NCBI GenBank assembly: GCA_029251865.1
Contig: JAQXCN010000020.1
Location: 1 to 41,868, forward strand
Length of the DNA: 41,868 nt
From: Crocinitomicaceae bacterium
GTDB lineage: Bacteria; Bacteroidota; Bacteroidia; Flavobacteriales_D; Crocinitomicaceae
Direction of reading: 5' to 3'
A model generated the notes under the pieces. That model saw only the letters and a program-made list of their open reading frames with translations, was not told the DNA's origin and made no database searches. How positions within the stretch are numbered: the stretch's first letter is position 1; each line of letters opens with the position of its first letter. The position numbers and the translations under genes are program-made. Below are positions 8,317 through 18,034 of this stretch, piece after piece.

Positions 8317-10371
8317 ATGAATAATTTTTTTTCTTTGATGTTTTTTTGTCTTGCTGCGCATACGTCCTTTGCACAAGTGCAGGCTGTTGAGGACGATTTT
8401 GAGGGTGCAGGAACAATAAACTCTTGGTTTGGTGACGATTGTGGAATGGATTTGGCATTTAATAATCCATATCTGCAAGGATTGAACACATCGCTAACTG
8501 TCCTTAAGTACAATGATGCTGGGGGTCAATATGCAAATATTCGTTTTGATGTATCTGAGAATTTCGACTTGAGTACGAACCATACTTTTAGCTTAAAGAT
8601 TTTCGTTCCTACTTCTGGGATTTCTGGCAATCAAAACAATCAGCTTTCATTAAAGCTTCAAGATGGTACTATTGGTGCACCATGGGAAACACAGTGTGAA
8701 ATCATTAAAAATATTACTTTGAACGAATGGCAAGAACTCTCTTTTGATTTTGATCTGGATCCATACATTAATTTAAATCCTGGTAGCGGGGATCCGTTAT
8801 TAAGATCGGACTTTAACCGGGTTGTGCTTCAAGTGAATGGAGAAAATAATAATGATATTGTTACGGCTTATTTGGATGACGTCAACTATGATGGTACACT
8901 CGGGTCTTGTAGTGTTTTTAATACGCTGGTATGGTCAGATGAATTTGATGGTAATGGCCCTGTTGACGAAACGAAATGGTTTCACCAGACCTTACTTCCA
9001 AATGGTTGGGGTTGGTTTAATGGCGAGCTGCAGCATTATACAAACCGGGTCGAAAACTCATATGTACAAAATGGTTTTCTTCATATTGTTGCGAAGGATG
9101 AAACGTTTACAGATCAGGGTGTGACAAAGGAATATACTTCCGCACGCCTTAATTCAAAATTTGCATTTACTTATGGTCGTGTTGAAGCGCGTGCTAAAAT
9201 GCCTTTCGGGATTGGTACATGGCCAGCTATTTGGATGCTTGGCAAAAACATAAATGAGAATGGTGCCTATTGGCAGACCCAAGGTTTTGGTACGACGTCA
9301 TGGCCTGCTTGTGGAGAGATAGATATTTTAGAACATTGGGGGTCCAATCAAAACTACGTTCAAAGTGCACTGCATACACCCTCCTCTTCAGGCGCTACAG
9401 TCAATCATGGAGGTACTATGTCTTCAGACGTTTCCAACACGTTTCACCTATATGCAATGGAGTGGACTGAGGAAAAAATAGAATTTAGTGTTGATGGTTA
9501 TGTTTATTACACCTACGAACCGGAACCACAAAACATGAATACATGGCCTTTCGTTGCAGACCAGTTTCTCCTTTTAAATGTTGCTGTTCAAAATTCTATT
9601 GAATCAAGCTTTAATGAAAGCGATATGGTATTAGATTATATACGTGTCTATCAGCAAGGAAGTCCATCATCAACAATAGACGTTCAAGAAGCATGCGATA
9701 GTTATACTTGGGTTGATGGAAATACGTATACGGAAAGTAACAATCTATCAACTTTTATACTACCTAATATACAAGGATGTGACTCAATGATAACACTCGA
9801 CTTAACGATAAACAATTCTATCACTTCAACAGACGCGCATATCGCTTGTGATAACTATGAATGGGTAAATGGAATAGTTTATACCGAAAGTAATAATACA
9901 GATGAACTGGTCTTCTCCACTTTAGCGGGATGTGATTCAATTATTGCTTTAGATCTTATCATTAATTCTAGTTCAAGTGCCTTAATTTCAGAAACAACGA
10001 CTGATATTTTTGAACTTAATGGTTTTACATATAATGAGTCTGGAACGTATACTCAAGTTATAGCAAATAGTATGGGGTGCGATTCGACAATTACATTAAA
10101 CCTAACAATTGAAAACACAGCGGTGTTAGATGAAAAACATTCTGAAATTATAATTTCTCCAAATCCAGTTGGCGATTACTTAAACCTGATAATAGAACCT
10201 AACTATTTAGCAGATAAGATTATAATACTCAGTACAACAGGGGAAATCGTACTGACACAAATTCCAGAGAACAGTTCGTTTCAAATAGATTGTTCAAGTT
10301 TGGTTCCAGGAAAATACTTTGTTGCTTTTGAAAAAGATTCTATTACCAAGGTGTCTTTCGTTAAAATTTAA
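8317..10371 (+). CDS. Secreted GH16 beta-glucanase (laminarinase-type) with type IX sorting domain
   Basis: 684 residues from the ATG at 8317; an upstream TTG lies within the promoter and is unlikely. A signal peptide ends near SFAQ. Residues about 25-195 form a beta-rich, possibly carbohydrate-binding domain. The GH16 catalytic domain (about 200-450) starts LVWSDEFDG and contains GEIDILEH with Glu334, Asp336 and Glu339 in the catalytic ExDxxE pattern. Three repeats of about 45 residues follow (Cys-Asp-x-Tyr-x-Trp-Val-x-Gly), then a type IX sorting domain (IISPNPVGDYL). The family cleaves beta-1,3 or mixed beta-glucans; laminarin is the likely marine substrate but specificity is inferred. The stop overlaps the convergent gene's stop by 3 bases. 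Confidence 0.93.
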   Translation: MNNFFSLMFFCLAAHTSFAQVQAVEDDFEGAGTINSWFGDDCGMDLAFNNPYLQGLNTSLTVLKYNDAGGQYANIRFDVSENFDLSTNHTFSLKIFVPTSGISGNQNNQLSLKLQDGTIGAPWETQCEIIKNITLNEWQELSFDFDLDPYINLNPGSGDPLLRSDFNRVVLQVNGENNNDIVTAYLDDVNYDGTLGSCSVFNTLVWSDEFDGNGPVDETKWFHQTLLPNGWGWFNGELQHYTNRVENSYVQNGFLHIVAKDETFTDQGVTKEYTSARLNSKFAFTYGRVEARAKMPFGIGTWPAIWMLGKNINENGAYWQTQGFGTTSWPACGEIDILEHWGSNQNYVQSALHTPSSSGATVNHGGTMSSDVSNTFHLYAMEWTEEKIEFSVDGYVYYTYEPEPQNMNTWPFVADQFLLLNVAVQNSIESSFNESDMVLDYIRVYQQGSPSSTIDVQEACDSYTWVDGNTYTESNNLSTFILPNIQGCDSMITLDLTINNSITSTDAHIACDNYEWVNGIVYTESNNTDELVFSTLAGCDSIIALDLIINSSSSALISETTTDIFELNGFTYNESGTYTQVIANSMGCDSTITLNLTIENTAVLDEKHSEIIISPNPVGDYLNLIIEPNYLADKIIILSTTGEIVLTQIPENSSFQIDCSSLVPGKYFVAFEKDSITKVSFVKI

Positions 10372-10676
10372 ACGAGATTAAACGAAGTCTTAATTAGTTG
10401 GAAAATCAGTTTATCGGGTGCGTCTTGATTCACATAAACAGAATTCCAATGTTTTTTATTCATGTGGTAACCAGGCCGAATCGCGTCAAAGTTGGTTCGA
10501 AACTCAATCGCGTCTTCCGGAAGACATTTAAGGTTGATGAATTCAAACCGTTCAACATCCGTTAAGGCAAATATTTTGCATTTCTTTTTAAATACTAGGG
10601 TGTTTGGGTCAAATGGTGTAACAGGTTCTTCGTTCGAGAGAGCAATGCAAAAATCATAAAACTCCCCGAAGGTCAT
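10368..10676 (-). CDS. MmcQ/YjbR family protein
   Basis: 102 residues with family features: LVFKKKCKIFALTDV in the first half, FDAIRPGYHMNKKHWNSV near residue 63, and a C-terminal LIKTSFNLV matching the usual Leu-x-x-x-Ser-Tyr-x-Leu-Val ending. The fold is CyaY-like and is annotated as DNA-binding, but biochemical function is uncertain. It starts 3 bases after the desaturase stop, so it is the second gene of that unit. Confidence 0.85.
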   Translation of the reverse strand: MTFGEFYDFCIALSNEEPVTPFDPNTLVFKKKCKIFALTDVERFEFINLKCLPEDAIEFRTNFDAIRPGYHMNKKHWNSVYVNQDAPDKLIFQLIKTSFNLV

Positions 10677-10679
10677 CGT

Positions 10680-11801
10680 TTAATGGACAGCTTGCGCTGC
10701 GTCTTGATTTCCAAGCTTATAAAGCATAATAGTATGCTCCTTGAGCGCACCCATGAATGTTTTATACGAATGGTATGGAACTTCAAACTCATCAGCTGTT
10801 GCTTTGACAATTTCAGAAAGTTTACGATAATGTATGTGACAAATATTTGGAAAAAGGTGATGCTCAACTTGATAATTTAATCCGCCAACATACCACGAAA
10901 ACAATCTAGATTGTTGTGCAAAGTTTGCAGTATTGTACATCTGACTAACGGCCCAATCAGCATCAACATCTCCTGATTCTGAAGGTAATGGGTAAGTAGA
11001 GGTGGGGACAACATGTGCTGGTTGAAAAACAATCCCTAATATAAATCCTGTAATGAATTGCATTAAAAGATATCCTAAAAGCGTAATGTACCATGCCGCA
11101 GGACTGAAAATAAAAGGAAGCGCAATAAAAATAGACGCGTAAACCAATTTATTGACAATGATATTTCTTATATGCTGATTAAAAGTCAAGCCTTGAGTTT
11201 TCAGGAGGTCTAACTTTTTATATCTCATAGCTTGAACATAATCCTTATTAATAAACCAAGTTATTGTCATGAGCCCATAGAAGAAATAGGCATAGAAATG
11301 CTGAAATCTGTGGATTTTATATCTCTTTGTGTGCGGTGAAAATCTTAAAATTGCTGGCGGCGGAGCAATATCTTCATCATAATTTGAAACGTTTGTATAA
11401 GTGTGGTGCAGCACGTTGTGCTGAATACGCCAGTTCGCAGGATTTCCTGCGAGGATAATTAGGATTTTACCAATAAAACTATTTACCGCTGGGTTTTTAG
11501 AATAGGCACCGTGATTTGCATCATGCATAACCGAAAGACCACATCCAGCCATTCCAACGCCCATCGTTGCCCATAAAAGCAGAGCCCACCATGAACTAAC
11601 ACCAGCGGTTAGTATAAGAACGAAAGGGACGAGGTATAATGCCAACATACATATGGTTTTAAAAACCATACTTGCATTCGCATGACGTGATATGTTTTTG
11701 CTTTTGAAATAAGTATTTACGCGTTGGCGTAAAACCTTGTAAAACTCAGCGTTTTTATTCTTAGCAAATTGGAGTGGTGAAAATGATGTTTTACTTTGCA
11801 T
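10680..11801 (-). CDS. Membrane fatty acid desaturase, front-end type
   Basis: 373 residues from the ATG at 11801; an upstream extension is open but lacks family similarity and crosses the promoter. The three histidine boxes are HDANH (93-97), HNVLHH (128-133) and QVEHH (309-313). The Gln in box three is the hallmark of front-end (delta-5/delta-6-like) and sphingolipid desaturases, although this protein lacks their cytochrome b5 domain. Membrane segments occur near 45-67, 70-90 and 220-260. It probably inserts a double bond into membrane acyl chains; regiospecificity cannot be read. A -7 box lies just upstream and the MmcQ gene follows. Confidence 0.92.
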   Translation of the reverse strand: MQSKTSFSPLQFAKNKNAEFYKVLRQRVNTYFKSKNISRHANASMVFKTICMLALYLVPFVLILTAGVSSWWALLLWATMGVGMAGCGLSVMHDANHGAYSKNPAVNSFIGKILIILAGNPANWRIQHNVLHHTYTNVSNYDEDIAPPPAILRFSPHTKRYKIHRFQHFYAYFFYGLMTITWFINKDYVQAMRYKKLDLLKTQGLTFNQHIRNIIVNKLVYASIFIALPFIFSPAAWYITLLGYLLMQFITGFILGIVFQPAHVVPTSTYPLPSESGDVDADWAVSQMYNTANFAQQSRLFSWYVGGLNYQVEHHLFPNICHIHYRKLSEIVKATADEFEVPYHSYKTFMGALKEHTIMLYKLGNQDAAQAVH

Positions 11802-11804
11802 ATG

Positions 11805-11812
11805 CAAAGGTA
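11805..11812 (-). promoter_or_regulatory. -7 element of the desaturase gene
   Basis: On the minus strand TACCTTTG matches TAnnTTTG. Its last base is 4 bases before the ATG, so transcription should begin at or next to the start codon. A TTTG (plus-strand CAAA at 11835-11838) lies 22 bases upstream, slightly far for a -33 element. Confidence 0.55.
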
Positions 11813-11850
11813 ACCATAACAAACATGATTTGTTCAAATATTTTTTAAAA

Positions 11851-13689
11851 TCAATTGATTTGAAGATCAAAAAGTTTCTTGTAAAATCCGTTTTCTTTAA
11901 GCAATGCTTCGTGTGACCCGCGCTCTACAACCTTCCCTTGATCCATAACTAGAATTAAATCAGACTTTCTTATGGTGCTAAGACGGTGCGCAATTACAAT
12001 ACATGTGCGATCGTTCATTACCCGATCCAATGCCTCTTGAACTAGTTTTTCAGATTCTAGATCTAGAGCTGATGTCGCCTCATCAAGTATAAGGATTTCA
12101 GGGTTTTTATACATAGCCCGAGCAATACTAAGTCTTTGTTTTTGGCCACCTGATAAAAGGCTACCTCGTTCCCCAATAATACTTTCATAGCCATCTTGCA
12201 TTTGGGTTATGAAAGTGTGTGCATTTGCAATTTTAGCCGCTTCAGTGACTCGGTTCAAATCGGGTTGTTCATCTCCGAATGCTATATTTTCAATTACGCT
12301 AGAGTTAAACAATATTGGGTCCTGAGAAACAAGGGCCATTTTCGCTCTTAGATCGTTAATACGAAGGGAACTGATGTCAACTCCGTCAATTTTAACAGCA
12401 CCAGATGTAGTATCATAGAACCTAGGGATAAGGTTAATAAGTGTTGTTTTCCCACTACCAGATTCACCGACTAGCGCTATGTTTTGTCCTTTTTGAATTT
12501 TGAAATCTATTCCGTTTAATACACTTATGGTGTCATATTTGAACCCAACATTTTCAAATGAGATATTTGAGTTAAAAGTTTCTAGATTAGATGCATTAGG
12601 CGCATCTGTTATAACATCATCAAGATCTAGAATTTGATTTATTCTATCTTGAGAAGCCCGAGATTTAATCATGTTAGAAATATTCTTTGAAATATTCTGT
12701 ACGGGACGTAAGAATTGTGAAAAAACGATGATGAAGGTCATGAAAACCTCTCCTGATAATGCATTTTCATCCCCACCTAAAATCATTCTTCCTCCGAACC
12801 AAACTAGCGTCAGCAGCACGCCAGCTCCAATTGTTTCGTTTAGTAATGGTGAAAGGTTTTTCTTGCGCGCTGTTCGCGTTACAAGTTTTTGGTGTTTAAG
12901 GTTTGTTTTTCTAAATCCGGAAACAATAAATGCGGCTGCGTTAAAAGCTTTAATGATTCGCACCCCTTCAATCCCTTCATCCATGGATGAATACATTACG
13001 CTGGTTTGTTCTTGACTTTTCTTAGCTGTTCGTTTTAAGCTCTTTCCGATTTTTGAAATCACGAACGCAGAAATAGGCATGAGAAGAAAGGAAAACAGAG
13101 ATAAGCTGGGACTCAGATAAATAAGTGTTGCAATATTTATTAGAACGGCAAAGGGCTCTCGAAATAAAAGTTCTAAAAGGCATACAACCGCGATTTCGAT
13201 TTCATTCACATCGCTTACCATTCGGGACATTAAATCCCCTTTTCTTTCATTTGTGTGATAGGCAAGAGGGAGTCGCATCGATTTTTCGAAAAGCTTATTA
13301 CGAATGTCTCTAACGACAGCCATTCTTAACTCCGACTGGAACCAAACAGCACCATATCGAAAAAGGTTTTTAAAGAAAAAAGCAAGCATCACTGAAATAC
13401 AAACGAAAAGTAATGCGTTTAAAGGTTCACTTTTGACCATAGAAGTCATTGTGTAATTGTAATAATCCTTTACGTAAATAAATATATCCGGGACACCCCA
13501 ATTAAACGCAGGTTTTGAAACCAATTCAATACTGTCCGGGTCTTTAAAGATCAGCTGCAGCACAGGGATGAATAGGACGAGGGAAAGAAGATTAAAAACT
13601 ACAAAGAACATATTACACAATACGACAAGAAAAGTGTGCAGCTTGTAATGTATTGTATATCTGAATATTTCAAGGTATGATTTCATCAT
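11851..13689 (-). CDS. MsbA-like ABC exporter (fused membrane and ATPase domains)
   Basis: 612 residues from the ATG at 13689; a second ATG follows immediately at 13686. Six membrane helices span about 20-320. The nucleotide-binding domain carries Walker A GESGSGKT (408-415), the signature LSGGQKQR, and Walker B ILILDEATSAL, followed by the H-loop IAHRLST. Type IV exporters of this class flip lipid A-core (MsbA) or export drugs; an envelope lipid is plausible but not shown. It diverges from rbfA, both genes having -7 boxes almost touching the start codon. Confidence 0.9.
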   Translation of the reverse strand: MMKSYLEIFRYTIHYKLHTFLVVLCNMFFVVFNLLSLVLFIPVLQLIFKDPDSIELVSKPAFNWGVPDIFIYVKDYYNYTMTSMVKSEPLNALLFVCISVMLAFFFKNLFRYGAVWFQSELRMAVVRDIRNKLFEKSMRLPLAYHTNERKGDLMSRMVSDVNEIEIAVVCLLELLFREPFAVLINIATLIYLSPSLSLFSFLLMPISAFVISKIGKSLKRTAKKSQEQTSVMYSSMDEGIEGVRIIKAFNAAAFIVSGFRKTNLKHQKLVTRTARKKNLSPLLNETIGAGVLLTLVWFGGRMILGGDENALSGEVFMTFIIVFSQFLRPVQNISKNISNMIKSRASQDRINQILDLDDVITDAPNASNLETFNSNISFENVGFKYDTISVLNGIDFKIQKGQNIALVGESGSGKTTLINLIPRFYDTTSGAVKIDGVDISSLRINDLRAKMALVSQDPILFNSSVIENIAFGDEQPDLNRVTEAAKIANAHTFITQMQDGYESIIGERGSLLSGGQKQRLSIARAMYKNPEILILDEATSALDLESEKLVQEALDRVMNDRTCIVIAHRLSTIRKSDLILVMDQGKVVERGSHEALLKENGFYKKLFDLQIN

Positions 13690-13694
13690 AACCA

Positions 13695-13702
13695 CAAAGA
13701 TA
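13695..13702 (-). promoter_or_regulatory. -7 element of the MsbA-like gene
   Basis: TATCTTTG on the minus strand. Its last base is 6 bases from the ATG at 13689, predicting a leaderless mRNA and favouring 13689 over 13686 as the start. Confidence 0.55.
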
Positions 13703-13739
13703 CATTTTTACTTTTCGGGTTATCATGAAATACTATTCT

Positions 13740-13747
13740 TAAATTTG
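13740..13747 (+). promoter_or_regulatory. -7 element of rbfA
   Basis: TAAATTTG ends at 13747 and the rbfA ATG begins at 13752. The predicted transcript start coincides with the start codon. The -33 region is weak (TTTTCG near 13712). Confidence 0.55.
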
Positions 13748-13751
13748 TGGT

Positions 13752-14084
13752 ATGGCATCAATAAGACAAAGTAAAATAGAATCAGTAATTCAATCAGAGG
13801 TCTCTGTATACCTGCAAAGGAATTCAAGCATATGTTTAGGGACCATGGTTTCTGTCACTGTCGTTCGGGTTACATCTGATTTATCTCTTGCCCGCTGCTA
13901 CTTGAGCATCTTTGGCGCAAAAGATAAACAAGAGGTTTTCGAAAACATTGAGGCAAATGTTAGCAGGATTCGAGGTGAAGTGGGTAAAAAGTTAAAAAAT
14001 TTAAGAAAGATCCCAGCGTTAAAATTTCACATCGATGATTCCTTGGATTATGCATCGAAAATAGATGAACTTCTAAAAAAATAG
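13752..14084 (+). CDS. rbfA: Ribosome-binding factor A
   Basis: 110 residues with the KH-like RbfA fold: an N-terminal helix with RQSKIESVIQSEV, the strand block CLGTMVSVTVVRVTSDLSLARCYLS, and a C-terminal PALKFHIDDSLDYASKI typical of the family (FxxDxSxxxxxxI). It helps mature the 5' end of 16S rRNA during 30S assembly. The permease reading frame begins almost immediately downstream, as in other Flavobacteriales. Confidence 0.95.
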   Translation: MASIRQSKIESVIQSEVSVYLQRNSSICLGTMVSVTVVRVTSDLSLARCYLSIFGAKDKQEVFENIEANVSRIRGEVGKKLKNLRKIPALKFHIDDSLDYASKIDELLKK

Positions 14085-14086
14085 TT

Positions 14087-15313
14087 ATCAGAACGGCCTT
14101 TTATATTGCTAAAACCTATTTCCGCTCAAAGCGGAAAAAAAATATAATAACTTTAATAACAAGGGTCTCGATCATTGGAATCGCAAGTATAACTTGTGCC
14201 CTAGTTGTTTTATTATCCGCATTTAACGGAATGGAACAACTGATCGATAAAATTTACAGCGAATTTGACCCTTCGATTGTTGCGCGTTCTGCAAAAAAAA
14301 AGTCGTTTTATGAAGCTCAAGTAAATTGGAAGTCTTTAAGTCAGATAGAGGGCATTCGTTCTATTGCCAAAGGTGTCGAAGCCTTAGCCGTTTTAGAATA
14401 TAATCGTCCAGTAGGTTCGGAAAAGTCTTTTCGTGTGAAAAGAACAAACGCGAAGCTTTATGCCGTTGACACTTCTTTCTTGGATGTTATTTCAATAGAA
14501 AACAATTTCCAGGGCCCAGCTCCTTCATTGGGTAAACCAGGCGCCCCCGCGGGGATTGTAGGCGTTTCATTATTACAAAAACTTGAGGCGCCCCTGGATG
14601 GAAGTTTTAAGCTGTTTTTACCAAAAACAAGCATTAGCATGCGCTCTAAACAACCATTTTTTACAAAGCAGTTATCCCTTTCTTCTGTATTGTTTTATCG
14701 TAATAAGGAGGTAAATGATGAAACCCTACTATGGCCATTAGACGCATACCGCAGACTTACGGGAGATACTCTGAGTGCATTAACAAACCTCTATTTTTCT
14801 GCGAAACCGGATGTTGATTTAACTGAGCTTAAGTCCAAAATCTCTTCATTGTTGGGCCCTGAATTCGAGGTAAAAACGTACAAGGAGAAAAATGATTTAA
14901 TTTTCAAGACTAGCAAGTCGGAGAAAGCAATACTTACGATCATTTTAATTTTTGTATTTATTCTGGCTTCATTTAATCTCGTTTCATCTCTGACCATGCT
15001 GTTTTTGGAAAAAAAAGACAATTTCCTCGCTTTTAAGTCTCTCGGTTTAACCAAAAGCATGTTATTTAATGTCTTTTTCATTCAAGGTCTTTTGATTAGT
15101 TTATTTGGGATAATAATCGGAATGGTTGTGGGTTATTTGATTTGTTTTATTCAACTCTCAACAGGGCTGTTGCACATTTCTCCTGGACAAGCATATCCCA
15201 TAGGGTTCTCTTTCTATGACTTTTTGACGATTATTGGTTCTGTATCTACATTGAGCGTTTTGTTTTCGTTTACAACGGTCAAACTTCTACTCCTAAGAAG
15301 CGAAGAGATTTAG
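14087..15313 (+). CDS. LolC/LolE-type ABC transporter permease, apparent ATC start
   Basis: About 408 residues if translation starts at ATC 14087. Taking the first ATG (14231) would remove the family's first membrane helix, which is clearly encoded upstream: AFYIAKTYFRSKRKK, then the hydrophobic VSIIGIASITCALVVLL leading into SAFNGMEQ. The frame is open from 14069 with no ATG, GTG or TTG before that helix, so a rare start (ATC 14087, ATA 14081 or ATT 14105) or a sequence error is implied. A periplasmic domain is followed by three C-terminal FtsX-type helices (about 235-400 from 14087). The family extracts lipoproteins from the inner membrane together with LolD, which is not in this window. 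Confidence 0.85.
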   Translation: MRTAFYIAKTYFRSKRKKNIITLITRVSIIGIASITCALVVLLSAFNGMEQLIDKIYSEFDPSIVARSAKKKSFYEAQVNWKSLSQIEGIRSIAKGVEALAVLEYNRPVGSEKSFRVKRTNAKLYAVDTSFLDVISIENNFQGPAPSLGKPGAPAGIVGVSLLQKLEAPLDGSFKLFLPKTSISMRSKQPFFTKQLSLSSVLFYRNKEVNDETLLWPLDAYRRLTGDTLSALTNLYFSAKPDVDLTELKSKISSLLGPEFEVKTYKEKNDLIFKTSKSEKAILTIILIFVFILASFNLVSSLTMLFLEKKDNFLAFKSLGLTKSMLFNVFFIQGLLISLFGIIIGMVVGYLICFIQLSTGLLHISPGQAYPIGFSFYDFLTIIGSVSTLSVLFSFTTVKLLLLRSEEI

Positions 15314-15340
15314 CCCCTGAATTTTATTGGATTAAAGTGA

Positions 15341-16897
<1,557 letters not shown>

Positions 16898-16901
16898 TAA
16901 G

Positions 16902-17183
16902 ATGAAATTAGAGATCATTACACCAGAATCAAACGTTTTCAGTGGAGAAGCAAAGACTGTTTCTTTGCCAGGTCTTGATGGTATTTTTCAAGTCCTTAAC
17001 AACCACGCCCCTGTTATTTCTGCATTAAAGAAAGGTGCGCTAATTGTTGAGCTTGAGCAACCTTTAAGTGAAGACCAAAAAAACGATATGATTTCTGTTG
17101 AATCACCTGGGAAAATAAGCATTTCAATTAACGGTGGTGTTGCTGAACTGAATCAAAACAAGCTGATTATATTAGCAGAGTAA
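16902..17183 (+). CDS. atpC: F1Fo ATP synthase subunit epsilon, short form
   Basis: 93 residues matching the N-terminal beta-sandwich of epsilon (KLEIITPESNVFSGEAKTV, then LPGLDGIFQVLNNHAP). The C-terminal helical hairpin of the Escherichia coli protein (about 139 residues), which brakes ATP hydrolysis, is absent, as is usual in this phylum. It lies 4 bases after atpD and must be cotranscribed. Confidence 0.95.
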   Translation: MKLEIITPESNVFSGEAKTVSLPGLDGIFQVLNNHAPVISALKKGALIVELEQPLSEDQKNDMISVESPGKISISINGGVAELNQNKLIILAE

Positions 17184-17265
17184 GAGTCCTTGATTGTATA
17201 CGTTTTAGGGCTGTTAAGACTTGTTAACTGAAATAAGCTATAATGCTCATACAAGAATGTTTACT

Positions 17266-17273
17266 TATCTTCG
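17266..17273 (+). promoter_or_regulatory. Possible variant -7 element upstream of uppS
   Basis: TATCTTCG differs from TAnnTTTG at one position and ends 12 bases before the uppS ATG. Similar TAnCTTCG sequences precede ompH (22178-22185) and the GT2 gene (minus strand, 26521-26528). No clear -33 box is visible at any of the three. Confidence 0.3.
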
Positions 17274-17285
17274 TTACTTCTAATA

Positions 17286-18032
17286 ATGAGCGATTTAAAT
17301 CATATTGACTTAATGGCTATTCCAGAGCACATTGCAATCATCATGGATGGCAATGGCCGTTGGGCGAAAAGTCAAGGACAGGATAGAATTTTCGGCCACA
17401 CAAAAGGTGTCGATGCGGTTCGTGAAACCTTGAGGGCGGCGGCGGATTTAAAAGTCAAATTTCTAACCCTCTATGCTTTTTCGACTGAGAATTGGAACCG
17501 GCCCAAAGAGGAAGTGGAAGGTTTAATGAACCTATTAGTGATGTCTCTCGCAAATGAACTCGATGAACTTAATGAAAATGGCGTGAGGCTTCAGGCCATA
17601 GGAAACATCAAGGGTTTACCCAAAGCTTGTCAGGAGAGTTTAGAGGATGCTATTTCTCAGACACAAAATAACTCAAGTATTACTTTGGTTCTTGCATTGA
17701 ATTACAGCTCAAAATGGGAAATAGAAGAGATGGTTAAAAGCATTGCTAAAAAAGTTAAAGACAACAATGTTGACCTTTCTAGAATTGATGAACATCTCAT
17801 TTCTAATGAATTAACAACCAGAGGTATTCCAGACCCAGAATTATTAATTCGTACAAGTGGAGAGCATAGAGTAAGTAATTTCTTACTTTGGCAAATAGCA
17901 TATACTGAGTTTTATTTTCTAGACATTTTCTGGCCAGACTTCGGCAAAACTCAATTAATAGAAGCTATTTATGATTATCAAAATAGAGAAAGAAGGTTTG
18001 GATTAGTTTCAGAACAAATTAAAGGAGCGTAG
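17286..18032 (+). CDS. uppS: Undecaprenyl diphosphate synthase
   Basis: 248 residues of the cis-prenyltransferase family. The phosphate-binding motif IIMDGNGRWA carries catalytic Asp21, LTLYAFSTENWNRP is the substrate-binding block, and the C-terminal PDLLIRTSGE-type motif reads DPELLIRTSGEHRVSNFLLW. The enzyme makes the C55 carrier lipid for peptidoglycan and O-antigen. bamA starts 2 bases after its stop, so the two are cotranscribed. Confidence 0.97.
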   Translation: MSDLNHIDLMAIPEHIAIIMDGNGRWAKSQGQDRIFGHTKGVDAVRETLRAAADLKVKFLTLYAFSTENWNRPKEEVEGLMNLLVMSLANELDELNENGVRLQAIGNIKGLPKACQESLEDAISQTQNNSSITLVLALNYSSKWEIEEMVKSIAKKVKDNNVDLSRIDEHLISNELTTRGIPDPELLIRTSGEHRVSNFLLWQIAYTEFYFLDIFWPDFGKTQLIEAIYDYQNRERRFGLVSEQIKGA

Positions 18033-18034
18033 TC

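Noticed and set aside
11802-11870. 23-codon N-terminal extension of the desaturase
   Set aside because: It would start upstream of the -7 box at 11805-11812 and has no family similarity.
14085-14231. Frameshift between rbfA and the permease
   Set aside because: The permease frame stays open from 14069 through the first helix and rbfA ends normally, so only the start codon is unusual.
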